This document shows, piece by piece, positions 18,684 to 26,532 of a stretch of DNA of 64,000 nucleotides. Both the position numbers and the translations under genes were made by a program. Location of the stretch: positions 400,587 through 464,586 of the forward strand of contig NZ_JPRK01000011.1 in the NCBI RefSeq assembly GCF_000832125.1, in the 5' to 3' direction. The notes beneath the pieces are model-generated. The model was not told the origin of the DNA, did no database searches, and was given only the letters and a program-made list of their open reading frames with translations. Numbering within the stretch: the stretch's first letter is position 1; every line of letters starts with the position of its first letter. The stretch comes from Flavobacterium hibernum (GTDB taxonomy: Bacteria > Bacteroidota > Bacteroidia > Flavobacteriales > Flavobacteriaceae).

Positions 18684-20192
18684 TTACAGTAATCCGTCTT
18701 TTAAAGCATTTAATGCCTGAGTATCAAAAACCGTATTATCACTTCGTTTAAAAATTCCGAAACCTTCGTTTCCAAGATTTCCTTCGTCCCAATAAAAAGG
18801 CAATAATCCGTTTGCTTTAGCTGTTTTAACAACTGTTTTTAAATAATAGGCTCTTGATGCTAAATGTAAAGTTAAAGCATCTCCTGTTAATGTAGTGCGG
18901 CGAATTGCGCCAAACTCTCCTAACAAAACTGGAATTCCTTTATCGACAAATTGAGTTTTCATTAATTTGAAACTTTTCTCTAAATCTGTTTCTTCACCAA
19001 AAGTTGCATTTCGTCCCGTATCTGTTGTTGAATGGTAATTTGCTCCCCAGTAATAAAACATTTTTCCCCAAGATTCATCTTTCGTTAATCCACCAAAATT
19101 CCATGGTGAATAATAATGCACTTCGACCATCATACGGCTTGTTGCTGTATCTGTTGGCAAAGTGGTCATTAATTTATTTGTTTTATCGATATCTGTTGTT
19201 GGTCCTTGAATTACTAATGTACGATAGGCGTTTTTTCCTCCTGTAGAACGAACTGCATCGATAAATGTTTGGTGATAAGAGGTTAAAACTGCCATTTGTG
19301 CAGCATCTTCAACTGCTGGTTCATTCGCACTTGCAAAAAGCACATGCTCATCGAAACCGCGTAAACTTGTTGCAATTTGTTCCCAAAAAGCTTTTTGTTT
19401 TGCATTTACCTCAACTTTTTTGGCTTCGGTAATATTATTTTCCAGCCAACCGCCGTCCCAGTGAATATTTACTACTACATACATATCGTTGTCTACACAA
19501 TACTGTACCACTTCTTTTACGCGATTCAACCATGCGGTTTGAATTTGTGCTGTAGCTGCGTTTGCTAAATTTTGATTCCATGAACACGGAATTCTAACGG
19601 CATTGAAACCATTTGCTTTTACAGCATCGATTAAGGCTTTGGTTACTTTTGGATTTCCCCATGCGGTTTCGCCACCTGTTGCTTCTAAAGTATTCCCTAT
19701 ATTCCATCCCAATTTTATTTTTGCTGCCAATTGTACGGCTGTGCTCGACATTCCGGATTGATCTGCGGCAATTGGGTTTGTATTGTAACTTGGATATAAT
19801 CCTGTACTTACTGCGCCTACTTGAGAAACGGTTATTTTTACCGAAGCAGCTTCGCTTGAACTAATTGTAACTACGGCTGTTCTTGTTACAGCTGTTGTGT
19901 TTTCTAAGGCTGTAATTGTTACGGTTGTTCTTCCAGATACTCCTGTAGTTGGCGTAAATTTTAACCAAGCTGCATCTGCTGCAACTGTCCAAGCTGTGGT
20001 ATTTGTTCCAACGATAACCTCGGCGCTATTTCCTTTGTTTTGAAAATCAATTTTATTGATGTCAACCGTAAGGTTTTTAACGATTGGATCTGTGGGATCT
20101 TTAATTTCTTTGTCAGAACTGCAGGCCCAAATACTTATACATGATAAACACAAAAGTGTTCTTAAAATGTAATGGTCAATTATTTTCTTCAT
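18684..20192 (-). CDS. BACON-GH5 endo-glucanase lipoprotein (probable endo-xyloglucanase, GH5_4 type)
   Basis: A 502-residue lipoprotein with lipobox Cys24 (ISIWAC). A BACON domain (about 42-130, with WTVAADAAWLKFTPTTGVSG and ITVSQVG) precedes a GH5 barrel (about 150-500). The acid/base Glu291 lies in FASANEPAVED and the nucleophile Glu426 in PVLLGEFGAI; the conserved ALIDAVKANGFNAVRIPCSW block is present. The pairing of BACON with a GH5 subfamily 4 enzyme is known from the surface endo-xyloglucanase BoGH5A of Bacteroides ovatus, so this is the best candidate for the enzyme that cuts the backbone outside the cell. Strict subfamily assignment cannot be made without alignment. Confidence 0.9.
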   Translation of the reverse strand: MKKIIDHYILRTLLCLSCISIWACSSDKEIKDPTDPIVKNLTVDINKIDFQNKGNSAEVIVGTNTTAWTVAADAAWLKFTPTTGVSGRTTVTITALENTTAVTRTAVVTISSSEAASVKITVSQVGAVSTGLYPSYNTNPIAADQSGMSSTAVQLAAKIKLGWNIGNTLEATGGETAWGNPKVTKALIDAVKANGFNAVRIPCSWNQNLANAATAQIQTAWLNRVKEVVQYCVDNDMYVVVNIHWDGGWLENNITEAKKVEVNAKQKAFWEQIATSLRGFDEHVLFASANEPAVEDAAQMAVLTSYHQTFIDAVRSTGGKNAYRTLVIQGPTTDIDKTNKLMTTLPTDTATSRMMVEVHYYSPWNFGGLTKDESWGKMFYYWGANYHSTTDTGRNATFGEETDLEKSFKLMKTQFVDKGIPVLLGEFGAIRRTTLTGDALTLHLASRAYYLKTVVKTAKANGLLPFYWDEGNLGNEGFGIFKRSDNTVFDTQALNALKDGLL

Positions 20193-20321
20193 TTCATTTG
20201 GTTGTTTAGGTTAGTTAAGTTGTTTTGTTTTAAACATCATTAAATGTGTTTGAGAAAATAACTCGTCAAGTAGTACTTGCCATTCTAAAGTCATTAAAAA
20301 CACCTACAGTTAATGTGAAAT

Positions 20322-22556
20322 TTATTTGATTGTCACTATAATTTCTTTTTTGATATCTCTTGAAGAATTTCCTAATTTCAATGTATATTTTCCTGGTTCT
20401 ACTGTCCACTTTTTCGTAGCTACATCATAATAAGCTAATTCTTTTACCGGAACTTTAATTGTAATTGTACTTGAACCGCCTGCTTTTACCAATGTTTTTT
20501 GGAAGCCTTTTAATTCTTGTGCAGCACGAGTTATTTTTGAATCTGATTTAGATGTATATAACTGAACGACTTCCTTACCGTCAACTTTTCCAGTGTTTTT
20601 AACTTTTACAGAAACTGAGATTGTTTCGTTTTGTGCGTATGAAGTTTTATCGGTTTTTGCATTATCAAAAGCAAAAGTGGTGTACGACAATCCATATCCG
20701 AAAGGATATAATGGTGTTATTTTTTTAGTATCAAACCAACGGTATCCTACTAAAATTCCTTCGGCATAATTAACGGTTTTTCCTCCAGGGAAACTATTTG
20801 TGGCGTGTGCTGGAGAATCCATGATTTGTTTTGGCATTGTCCAAGGTAATTTTCCTGATGGATTTACTTTTCCTAAAATTACATCGGCTAAAGCATTTCC
20901 TCCTTCAGAACCATTAAACCAACTCCAAACTAATGCTGAAGTTTTTTTGCTCACTGCATCAATATCAAACGGAGCCCCGGCAATCATTACAACAATTGTT
21001 CTTGGATTTACGGCCAATACTTTCTGAATTAATTCTTCTTGTCCGAATGGTAATTTTAAGTTTCTACGATCCGATGCTTCTGTTTCGTAATCACGGTTTG
21101 AACCTGCAAAAATGATGGCAACATCAGATTTTTTAGCTGCTTCTACTGCTTCTAATACTTTTGCCGGATCTAACTGATCGATTGTTACAGGACCATTTGA
21201 GGTAATATTTCCTAAATTCCCTTTGTTTTTTTCATCGTAACGCTCTAAATATCCTTCGGCATAATTGATTTTTATTGATGATGGCAATCTGTTTTTTAAA
21301 CCTTCAAGTGGTGTAATTTCTCTTTTGGTTTTAACTCCTGCACCAAATCCGCCAAGAGCGTTTTTCTTTGTTGCATTGTTTCCAATTACGGCGATTGATT
21401 TTACTCCGTCTAATTTTAATGGTAATGCATTATTTTCGTTTTTCAATAAAACGATATCTTCTGCTGCAATTTTATAAGCGTCCTGATAATGTGCTTCGGT
21501 TGCGATGCTTCCTTTTACACGATCTTTTGCGCCCATTGCTTTTACTTGAAATAAAGTACGCAGGATTCTTTTTACATGAACATCAATTTCTGCTTCTGAG
21601 ATTTCTTTGTTTTTTGCAGCAGCGATTAGTTTATCGGCAAGAAAAAATTCATTGAATGGTTTTGGTGTTCCCATTTCGATATCCAATCCACTTTTTAAAG
21701 ATTTTACTGTAGAGTGAACCGCAGCCCAATCTGACACTACAACTCCTTTAAATCCCCATTCGTCACGAAGAATTTTATTCAACATATAATCGTTCTCACA
21801 TAAATATTCTCCTCTAAATTTATTGTAAGCGCCCATTACACTATAAGCGTGACCTTCTTTTATTGAAGCTTCAAATGCTGGTAAATAAATTTCACGAAGT
21901 GTACGTTCGTCAATTTGTACATCGACAAAATCTCGGTTGGTTTCCTGATTGTTTGCCGCAAAGTGTTTTACGCAAGCCATAACATCGTTGTCTTGTAAAC
22001 CAACAATTAACGGCACAGCTATTTTTTTATTCAAAAATGGATCTTCAGACATGTATTCGTATGTTCTTCCTCCTAGTGGCGTTCTGACGATATTAATAGC
22101 TGGAGAAAGCAACATGTCTTTATCTCTGGCGCGTAATTCTTGTCCAACGCTATTTCCAAATGTATAGGCCATTTCCTGATTCCAGGTTGCAGCAAGACCT
22201 CCTCCGGCTGGATAATAGGTTGCGAAATCATTGGTCAGTCCCGCGGGAGCCCAATTGTCACGCGAAATTTCTTCACGAACTCCTAGAGGCCCATCGGCCA
22301 TTTTTAATTCTGGAATTCCTAAACGTTTTACTCCTCCTGAAGTAAACATAGTGTTTCCGTGTAGCATTCCTATTTTTTCCTCAAGCGTCATTTGAGAAAC
22401 CAACTTATCGATTTCTGCATCATGTTCTGAGCTTATTTCTTTTCCTGCATATTCTTTCTGAACTTCAGCCGAATCAGAACTTTTTGCGTCGTTTTTACAT
22501 GATGTAAATAGTGCTAAAGTCAATGCCACTGAGAGGTATATGATTTTATTTTTCAT
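20322..22556 (-). CDS. Glycoside hydrolase family 3 beta-glucosidase-like lipoprotein
   Basis: A 744-residue lipoprotein with Cys20 (LALFTSC), so probably anchored in the periplasm or outer membrane. The GH3 N-terminal barrel contains the nucleophile Asp276 in GVVVSDWAAVHS, preceded by CVKHFAANNQETNRD and MGAYNKFRGEYLCEN. The alpha/beta sandwich domain with AGSNRDYETEASDR supplies the acid/base region, and the C-terminal fibronectin III-like domain (about 650-744) is intact. In this locus it would release glucose from de-branched cello-oligosaccharides. Gap to the following GH5 gene is 129 bases; gap to GH39 upstream is 44 bases. Confidence 0.93.
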   Translation of the reverse strand: MKNKIIYLSVALTLALFTSCKNDAKSSDSAEVQKEYAGKEISSEHDAEIDKLVSQMTLEEKIGMLHGNTMFTSGGVKRLGIPELKMADGPLGVREEISRDNWAPAGLTNDFATYYPAGGGLAATWNQEMAYTFGNSVGQELRARDKDMLLSPAINIVRTPLGGRTYEYMSEDPFLNKKIAVPLIVGLQDNDVMACVKHFAANNQETNRDFVDVQIDERTLREIYLPAFEASIKEGHAYSVMGAYNKFRGEYLCENDYMLNKILRDEWGFKGVVVSDWAAVHSTVKSLKSGLDIEMGTPKPFNEFFLADKLIAAAKNKEISEAEIDVHVKRILRTLFQVKAMGAKDRVKGSIATEAHYQDAYKIAAEDIVLLKNENNALPLKLDGVKSIAVIGNNATKKNALGGFGAGVKTKREITPLEGLKNRLPSSIKINYAEGYLERYDEKNKGNLGNITSNGPVTIDQLDPAKVLEAVEAAKKSDVAIIFAGSNRDYETEASDRRNLKLPFGQEELIQKVLAVNPRTIVVMIAGAPFDIDAVSKKTSALVWSWFNGSEGGNALADVILGKVNPSGKLPWTMPKQIMDSPAHATNSFPGGKTVNYAEGILVGYRWFDTKKITPLYPFGYGLSYTTFAFDNAKTDKTSYAQNETISVSVKVKNTGKVDGKEVVQLYTSKSDSKITRAAQELKGFQKTLVKAGGSSTITIKVPVKELAYYDVATKKWTVEPGKYTLKLGNSSRDIKKEIIVTIK

Positions 22557-22600
22557 GCTTAATAAATTTATTTTTAGTTTTTAGATAGTTTTTTTGATAA

Positions 22601-24181
22601 TTATTGTTTGACCAAATTCAATAAGAAAACATCATTTTCATTAATTTTTATATTCTTGTTGAATGTTCCTTTTGAATCAATTGTTACTTTTTCTGATGTG
22701 ATCAAAGCGCCATTATTTTTCTTCTTAATGGTTTCAACTTGTTGTTTTGAAAGTTGAGAAGGTTTTCCCATCGCTAAATAATCTGCGTAAGCGTCGTTAG
22801 TTTTATAACCTATTTTATAAATTTCTAAAATGTAATTTCCTTTTTGCAAACCATCGACTTCAACTTTTACAATTCCTTTTGATTTTGATGGTAAATCTTT
22901 TATATAATAGGTTTGATTGTTCATCGAATCTCCGGGATGTGTATTCGTAAAATCCCAAAGCAATACTTGAACATTTCCTTTAGAATTTTTAGTTGCCCAT
23001 GAAGAGGTGTCTTTATTTTGAAGCTCTGTTTCGCCTAATTTATTTAGAAAGGAATAGGAAAAATAAGCCGGTTTTTTGATTCCTTGCGTATTCAACAATC
23101 CAAAACCTCCGTGAAAAGGTGTAAATCTTGGACCTGCTTCTTCAAAAATATCGGTAAAAACCCAATACGACATGGAGTTTGCGGCATTGCCAACTTGTTT
23201 TAGTTTTTGAAGTATATAGGCTGCCGAATGATAACTGTCATGAACGGGATCTGCGGGAGTATATGATGTGCTCCATTCTGTATAATGTAATTCGAGATTT
23301 GGCTTAGCCGAATTTGCAATTTGTTTTCGTGAGTTTATCACATCTCCACTTATACTTGATTCGTCTTTATTCAATATCGTGCCTGATGTGCCAAATTCAT
23401 CCAAAAATCCTTGTTTTACTCCGTAAGTATGTGTTGAAATAAAATCTAACGGAACATTATTTTTAGTACAAAACTCAATTGTTTCCGGAACCCAAGCTGC
23501 TCCTGCTGTTGCGGGACCTCCAACTTTGTAAGCTGGATTTACACTTTTTATTCCGCGGGCCGCATAATCGTATAATTTGAAATATTCATCCTGAGTTCCT
23601 GTCCAGAAACCCGGTGATAAATTGGGTTCGTTCCAAACTTCAAAATACCATGTTTTTACTTCTTCATCTCCATAACGTTCTTTGAAATGTTGGGTTAGGT
23701 TTCGAATTAAATCTTCCCATTTTTTATAATCTTTTGGTGGTGTTACGTTTCCTTTCCACCAAAAAATAGTTTCTTTTCCACTCGCTAAAGCCGATGGCAT
23801 AAATCCTAATTCGACAAAAGGCTTCATTTTAATACTCAATATAAAATCGTACAAAGCATCAATATATTGGTAATTGTATTCGGGATTTCCTTTTGAATCT
23901 TCGCGATAAACTGCCATATCATCAGACAATAAACCATGCATTCGGATGTATTTAAAATCGCATTCTTTTTTGGTCATTGCCAATTGTTGTTGCCAATCGG
24001 AGCGTAAACCTTCGTTTGCTCTTCCTGCTCCAATACATTCTTTGAACATGGTGTTCAGTTTTCCTGCTGTTTTGTTGTAATTGACTTTTATGATTCGTTC
24101 TTCAGCAGTCGCATTTTGTCCAATCAATTTTACATTGATCAGAAGTAATGAAATGAATAGTATTGCTGAAAAATTTTTCAT
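22601..24181 (-). CDS. Glycoside hydrolase family 39-like enzyme
   Basis: A 526-residue secreted enzyme of the GH39 (beta-xylosidase/alpha-iduronidase) type. A signal peptide (about 1-21) precedes a clan GH-A barrel: FKYIRMHGLLSDDMAVY, the acid/base Glu185 in VWNEPNLSPGF, and the nucleophile Glu302 in LHYTEWSTSY. A C-terminal beta-domain follows (about 400-526). I chose the Met at 24181, which begins the signal peptide; the longer in-frame start at 24274 would add a non-signal stretch that overlaps a palindrome. GH39 is not among the enzymes usually described in xyloglucan loci; a beta-xyloside or another linkage is possible, so its role here is open. Confidence 0.87.
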   Translation of the reverse strand: MKNFSAILFISLLLINVKLIGQNATAEERIIKVNYNKTAGKLNTMFKECIGAGRANEGLRSDWQQQLAMTKKECDFKYIRMHGLLSDDMAVYREDSKGNPEYNYQYIDALYDFILSIKMKPFVELGFMPSALASGKETIFWWKGNVTPPKDYKKWEDLIRNLTQHFKERYGDEEVKTWYFEVWNEPNLSPGFWTGTQDEYFKLYDYAARGIKSVNPAYKVGGPATAGAAWVPETIEFCTKNNVPLDFISTHTYGVKQGFLDEFGTSGTILNKDESSISGDVINSRKQIANSAKPNLELHYTEWSTSYTPADPVHDSYHSAAYILQKLKQVGNAANSMSYWVFTDIFEEAGPRFTPFHGGFGLLNTQGIKKPAYFSYSFLNKLGETELQNKDTSSWATKNSKGNVQVLLWDFTNTHPGDSMNNQTYYIKDLPSKSKGIVKVEVDGLQKGNYILEIYKIGYKTNDAYADYLAMGKPSQLSKQQVETIKKKNNGALITSEKVTIDSKGTFNKNIKINENDVFLLNLVKQ

Positions 24182-24217
24182 TTTAAAATGATATTTATTT
24201 TTAATCGTTACGTTGGT

Positions 24218-24250
24218 AAACCTGACAGGTTTTAAAAACCTGTCAGGTTT
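24218..24250. repeat. 15-base perfect inverted repeat between GH97 and GH39 genes
   Basis: AAACCTGACAGGTTT (24218-24232) and AAACCTGTCAGGTTT (24236-24250) are exact complements with a 3-base loop. Each arm is also nearly self-complementary (ACCTG-A-CAGGT). It sits in the middle of the PUL transcript, where it may partly terminate transcription or stabilise upstream mRNA. Confidence 0.75.
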
Positions 24251-24277
24251 GGAATAGCTAAATCTATTTATCAATAA

Positions 24278-26284
24278 TTACAATTTTTTAAATCTAACGG
24301 CTGCTCCTCCTGCTCCTCCTAAATGTAATTTTAGAGAATCTGACGCTTTTACGGTTTTCTTAGAAATTGCAATTTCTGCCGGATTATGTGTTTCATCTGT
24401 TCCAACGGCATCTGCATAAATCTGAGCTTCATATGTTGCTTTTGGATCTAAAAATGATAATGAAACATTTACGTCTCTTGCATTTTCGTTTGTAATTGTT
24501 CCTAAAAACCAATCGTTACTGTTTCTGTCCTTACGAGCTGTTGTAATATATGCTCCAATTTTTCCTTCTAATACTTTAGTGTCTTCCCAATCTGTTGGAA
24601 CGTCTTTTAAGAATTGTAATGCTGGTTTTCCTTCATAATTTTCAGGAAGATCTGCCATCATTTGTATTGGTGCGTAAATCGTAACATATAATGCTAATTG
24701 TTGCGCTGCAGTTCCGTGTACTCCTTTCCCTGGATATCCTTGTTTTACCTCAACATCAAAAATTCCTGGTGTATAATCCATTGGTCCTGATAGCAATCTT
24801 GTAAACGGAAGAATCGTTAAATGGTTTGGCGGATTTCCTTCGCTCCAAGCGTTGTATTCCTGACCTCTCGCCGCTTCTCTCGAAACCATGTTTGGGAAAG
24901 TTCTGCGTTCTCCTGTATCTTTTATTGATTCATGATATAAAACTGCTAAATCATATTGTGCTGCTTTTTCTAAAATATATCTGAAATAATTTACTCCAAA
25001 TTGTCCGAAGTGCATTTCTTTCATGTTCAATTTAGAACCCACGTGACCAATTTTAACGGAATGAATTCCTAGTTTTTTGTACAATGCAAAACCTTCATCA
25101 ACTTGTTTTAAATAGTTAATTAAGTTTGATCCTGTTTCGTGGTATCCAATAAGTTCTACGTCTTTTTTCTTTCCGTATTCTACTACTTTTTCTAAGTCGA
25201 AATTATCTGCACTTTTGGTGAAGCTAAACATATGCATATGGTTTTCGTACCAAGCAGGTGTCCAACCTTTGTTCCAGCCTTCGATCAATAAATGATGAAA
25301 TCCTTCTTTGGCTGTAAAGTCGATATATTCTTCGGCGTGTTTGGTTGTTGCGCCTTGTTTATCGCTTTCCCAAAAAGTATATTTACCAATGTGCATTCCC
25401 CACCAAATTCCGAAGTATTTGTATGGTTTAAAATAACTTGCGGTATTTTTTAATTTGTTTGGATCATTCAGATTTAAAATTAAATAAGAGGTAATTAAGT
25501 CTGATGGATTTTCGCCAATTTGTAATGTTCTCCATGAAGATGTAAACGTATCTTTTACACGAACTTTTACTCCATCTGCCCATGGCACTAAATCTGATTT
25601 AAGTTGTGTTCCACTTGTGTTTACCAAAGTCATACTGGCAAAATCAACTAAGTTTGCTTCGTGAAAACTCAAAGCTAATCCGCTTTTGCTTTCGATTGTA
25701 AGTGGTGTTAAAACAGTATCTAAGGTACTTACGGGAGCATCTTTAAAAAGATATTCGTCGCGGTTTTCTCTGTTTGCCGGAATCCACCAAGCTTTTCCAT
25801 CTTCTTTTAAGTTAAAAGTCGTTTTTTCATCCATAATGAAAATACTGTCTTTTACATTTTGTTTTGGATATACGTATCTAAAAGCAACTCCGTCATCAAA
25901 AGCACGAAACTGAATTTCAAGTTTACGTTTGTTTCCGCTTTTTTGCTGTAATTCGACCGAAAGCTGATTGTAATGATTTCTTATGTTTTTCTTTTCTCCC
26001 CAAACTTGTGTCCAAGTTTCATCGAAAGTGCTGTTTTTTACATTTTTGATTTCAAAATCAGAACTTAAGTTTTCATTTCCCTTTAATAAAAAACCCATAT
26101 CTGATGGTGTTATCACTTCGGTTTTTCCGTGTGAAACAGCATATTTTGGAGCGTTTTTTACTAACTCGAATTTGATTTTGTTTTGCCCGTTTGGCGATGC
26201 CAATTCGTAAGCATTTTTGTTTTTCTGACTATATCCAATCGAAATTGAAAGTAATAAGGCGGGAAGAATGAGGTAATTTTTCAT
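24278..26284 (-). CDS. Glycoside hydrolase family 97 (inverting, glucosidase-like type)
   Basis: A 668-residue secreted enzyme with a signal peptide (about 1-19). An N-terminal beta-super-sandwich (SPNGQNKIKFEL; FQLRAFDDGVAFRYVY-like segment) precedes a barrel (about 285-560) and a small C-terminal beta-domain. Key segments are LLIEGWNKGW, VLYHESIKDTG with Glu452, REAARGQEYNAW with Glu470 and Glu476, and LLSGPMDYTPGIF. The Glu-rich pattern resembles the inverting alpha-glucosidase branch (SusB-like) and not the retaining alpha-galactosidase branch with its Asp nucleophile. Xyloglucan has no alpha-glucose, so its substrate in this locus is unclear. Its start is preceded by a 248-base gap with a 23-base inverted repeat. 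Confidence 0.9.
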   Translation of the reverse strand: MKNYLILPALLLSISIGYSQKNKNAYELASPNGQNKIKFELVKNAPKYAVSHGKTEVITPSDMGFLLKGNENLSSDFEIKNVKNSTFDETWTQVWGEKKNIRNHYNQLSVELQQKSGNKRKLEIQFRAFDDGVAFRYVYPKQNVKDSIFIMDEKTTFNLKEDGKAWWIPANRENRDEYLFKDAPVSTLDTVLTPLTIESKSGLALSFHEANLVDFASMTLVNTSGTQLKSDLVPWADGVKVRVKDTFTSSWRTLQIGENPSDLITSYLILNLNDPNKLKNTASYFKPYKYFGIWWGMHIGKYTFWESDKQGATTKHAEEYIDFTAKEGFHHLLIEGWNKGWTPAWYENHMHMFSFTKSADNFDLEKVVEYGKKKDVELIGYHETGSNLINYLKQVDEGFALYKKLGIHSVKIGHVGSKLNMKEMHFGQFGVNYFRYILEKAAQYDLAVLYHESIKDTGERRTFPNMVSREAARGQEYNAWSEGNPPNHLTILPFTRLLSGPMDYTPGIFDVEVKQGYPGKGVHGTAAQQLALYVTIYAPIQMMADLPENYEGKPALQFLKDVPTDWEDTKVLEGKIGAYITTARKDRNSNDWFLGTITNENARDVNVSLSFLDPKATYEAQIYADAVGTDETHNPAEIAISKKTVKASDSLKLHLGGAGGAAVRFKKL

Positions 26285-26391
26285 GATATTTTTCTTAATT
26301 CATTTTTAGTAAATCGGGCGTTGCAAGGCTTTCGCCCGATTTAAAAACTCAACAAAAACTTATTTTTATCCTTTTGGGATTATTTTTTTTT

Positions 26392-26522
26392 GCCACAGAT
26401 TACACAGATTAAAATGATTTTTTTTAAAATTCTTTGTGTTTGTTTTTTCACGCAGATCTCACAGATTTAAGCAGATTTTTAATTCTCAATTTTTAATCCT
26501 TTTAATCTGTGTAATCTGTGGC
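26392..26522. repeat. 23-base perfect inverted repeat (GCCACAGATT family) between GH31 and GH97 genes
   Basis: Arms 26392-26414 and 26500-26522 are exact complements, starting GCCACAGATTACACAGATT. The 85-base loop holds more copies of the CAGATT motif (CGCAGATCTCACAGATTTAAGCAGATT region). A related element lies at 28952-29040. The spacing and internal repetition argue for a dispersed repeat family, not a simple terminator. Confidence 0.75.
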
Positions 26523-26532
26523 ATACATTTCT

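Noticed and set aside
21368..21655. 95-codon open frame antisense to the GH3 gene
   Set aside because: Its translation is low-complexity Leu/Arg-rich and follows the codon pattern of the GH3 gene on the other strand; no promoter or start context supports it. The same applies to other antisense frames inside the PUL, glyS and lepA.
24278..26284. GH97 as a retaining alpha-galactosidase
   Set aside because: The visible Glu-based motifs (YHESI, REAARGQEY) match the inverting branch, and the Asp nucleophile motif of the retaining branch is not seen.
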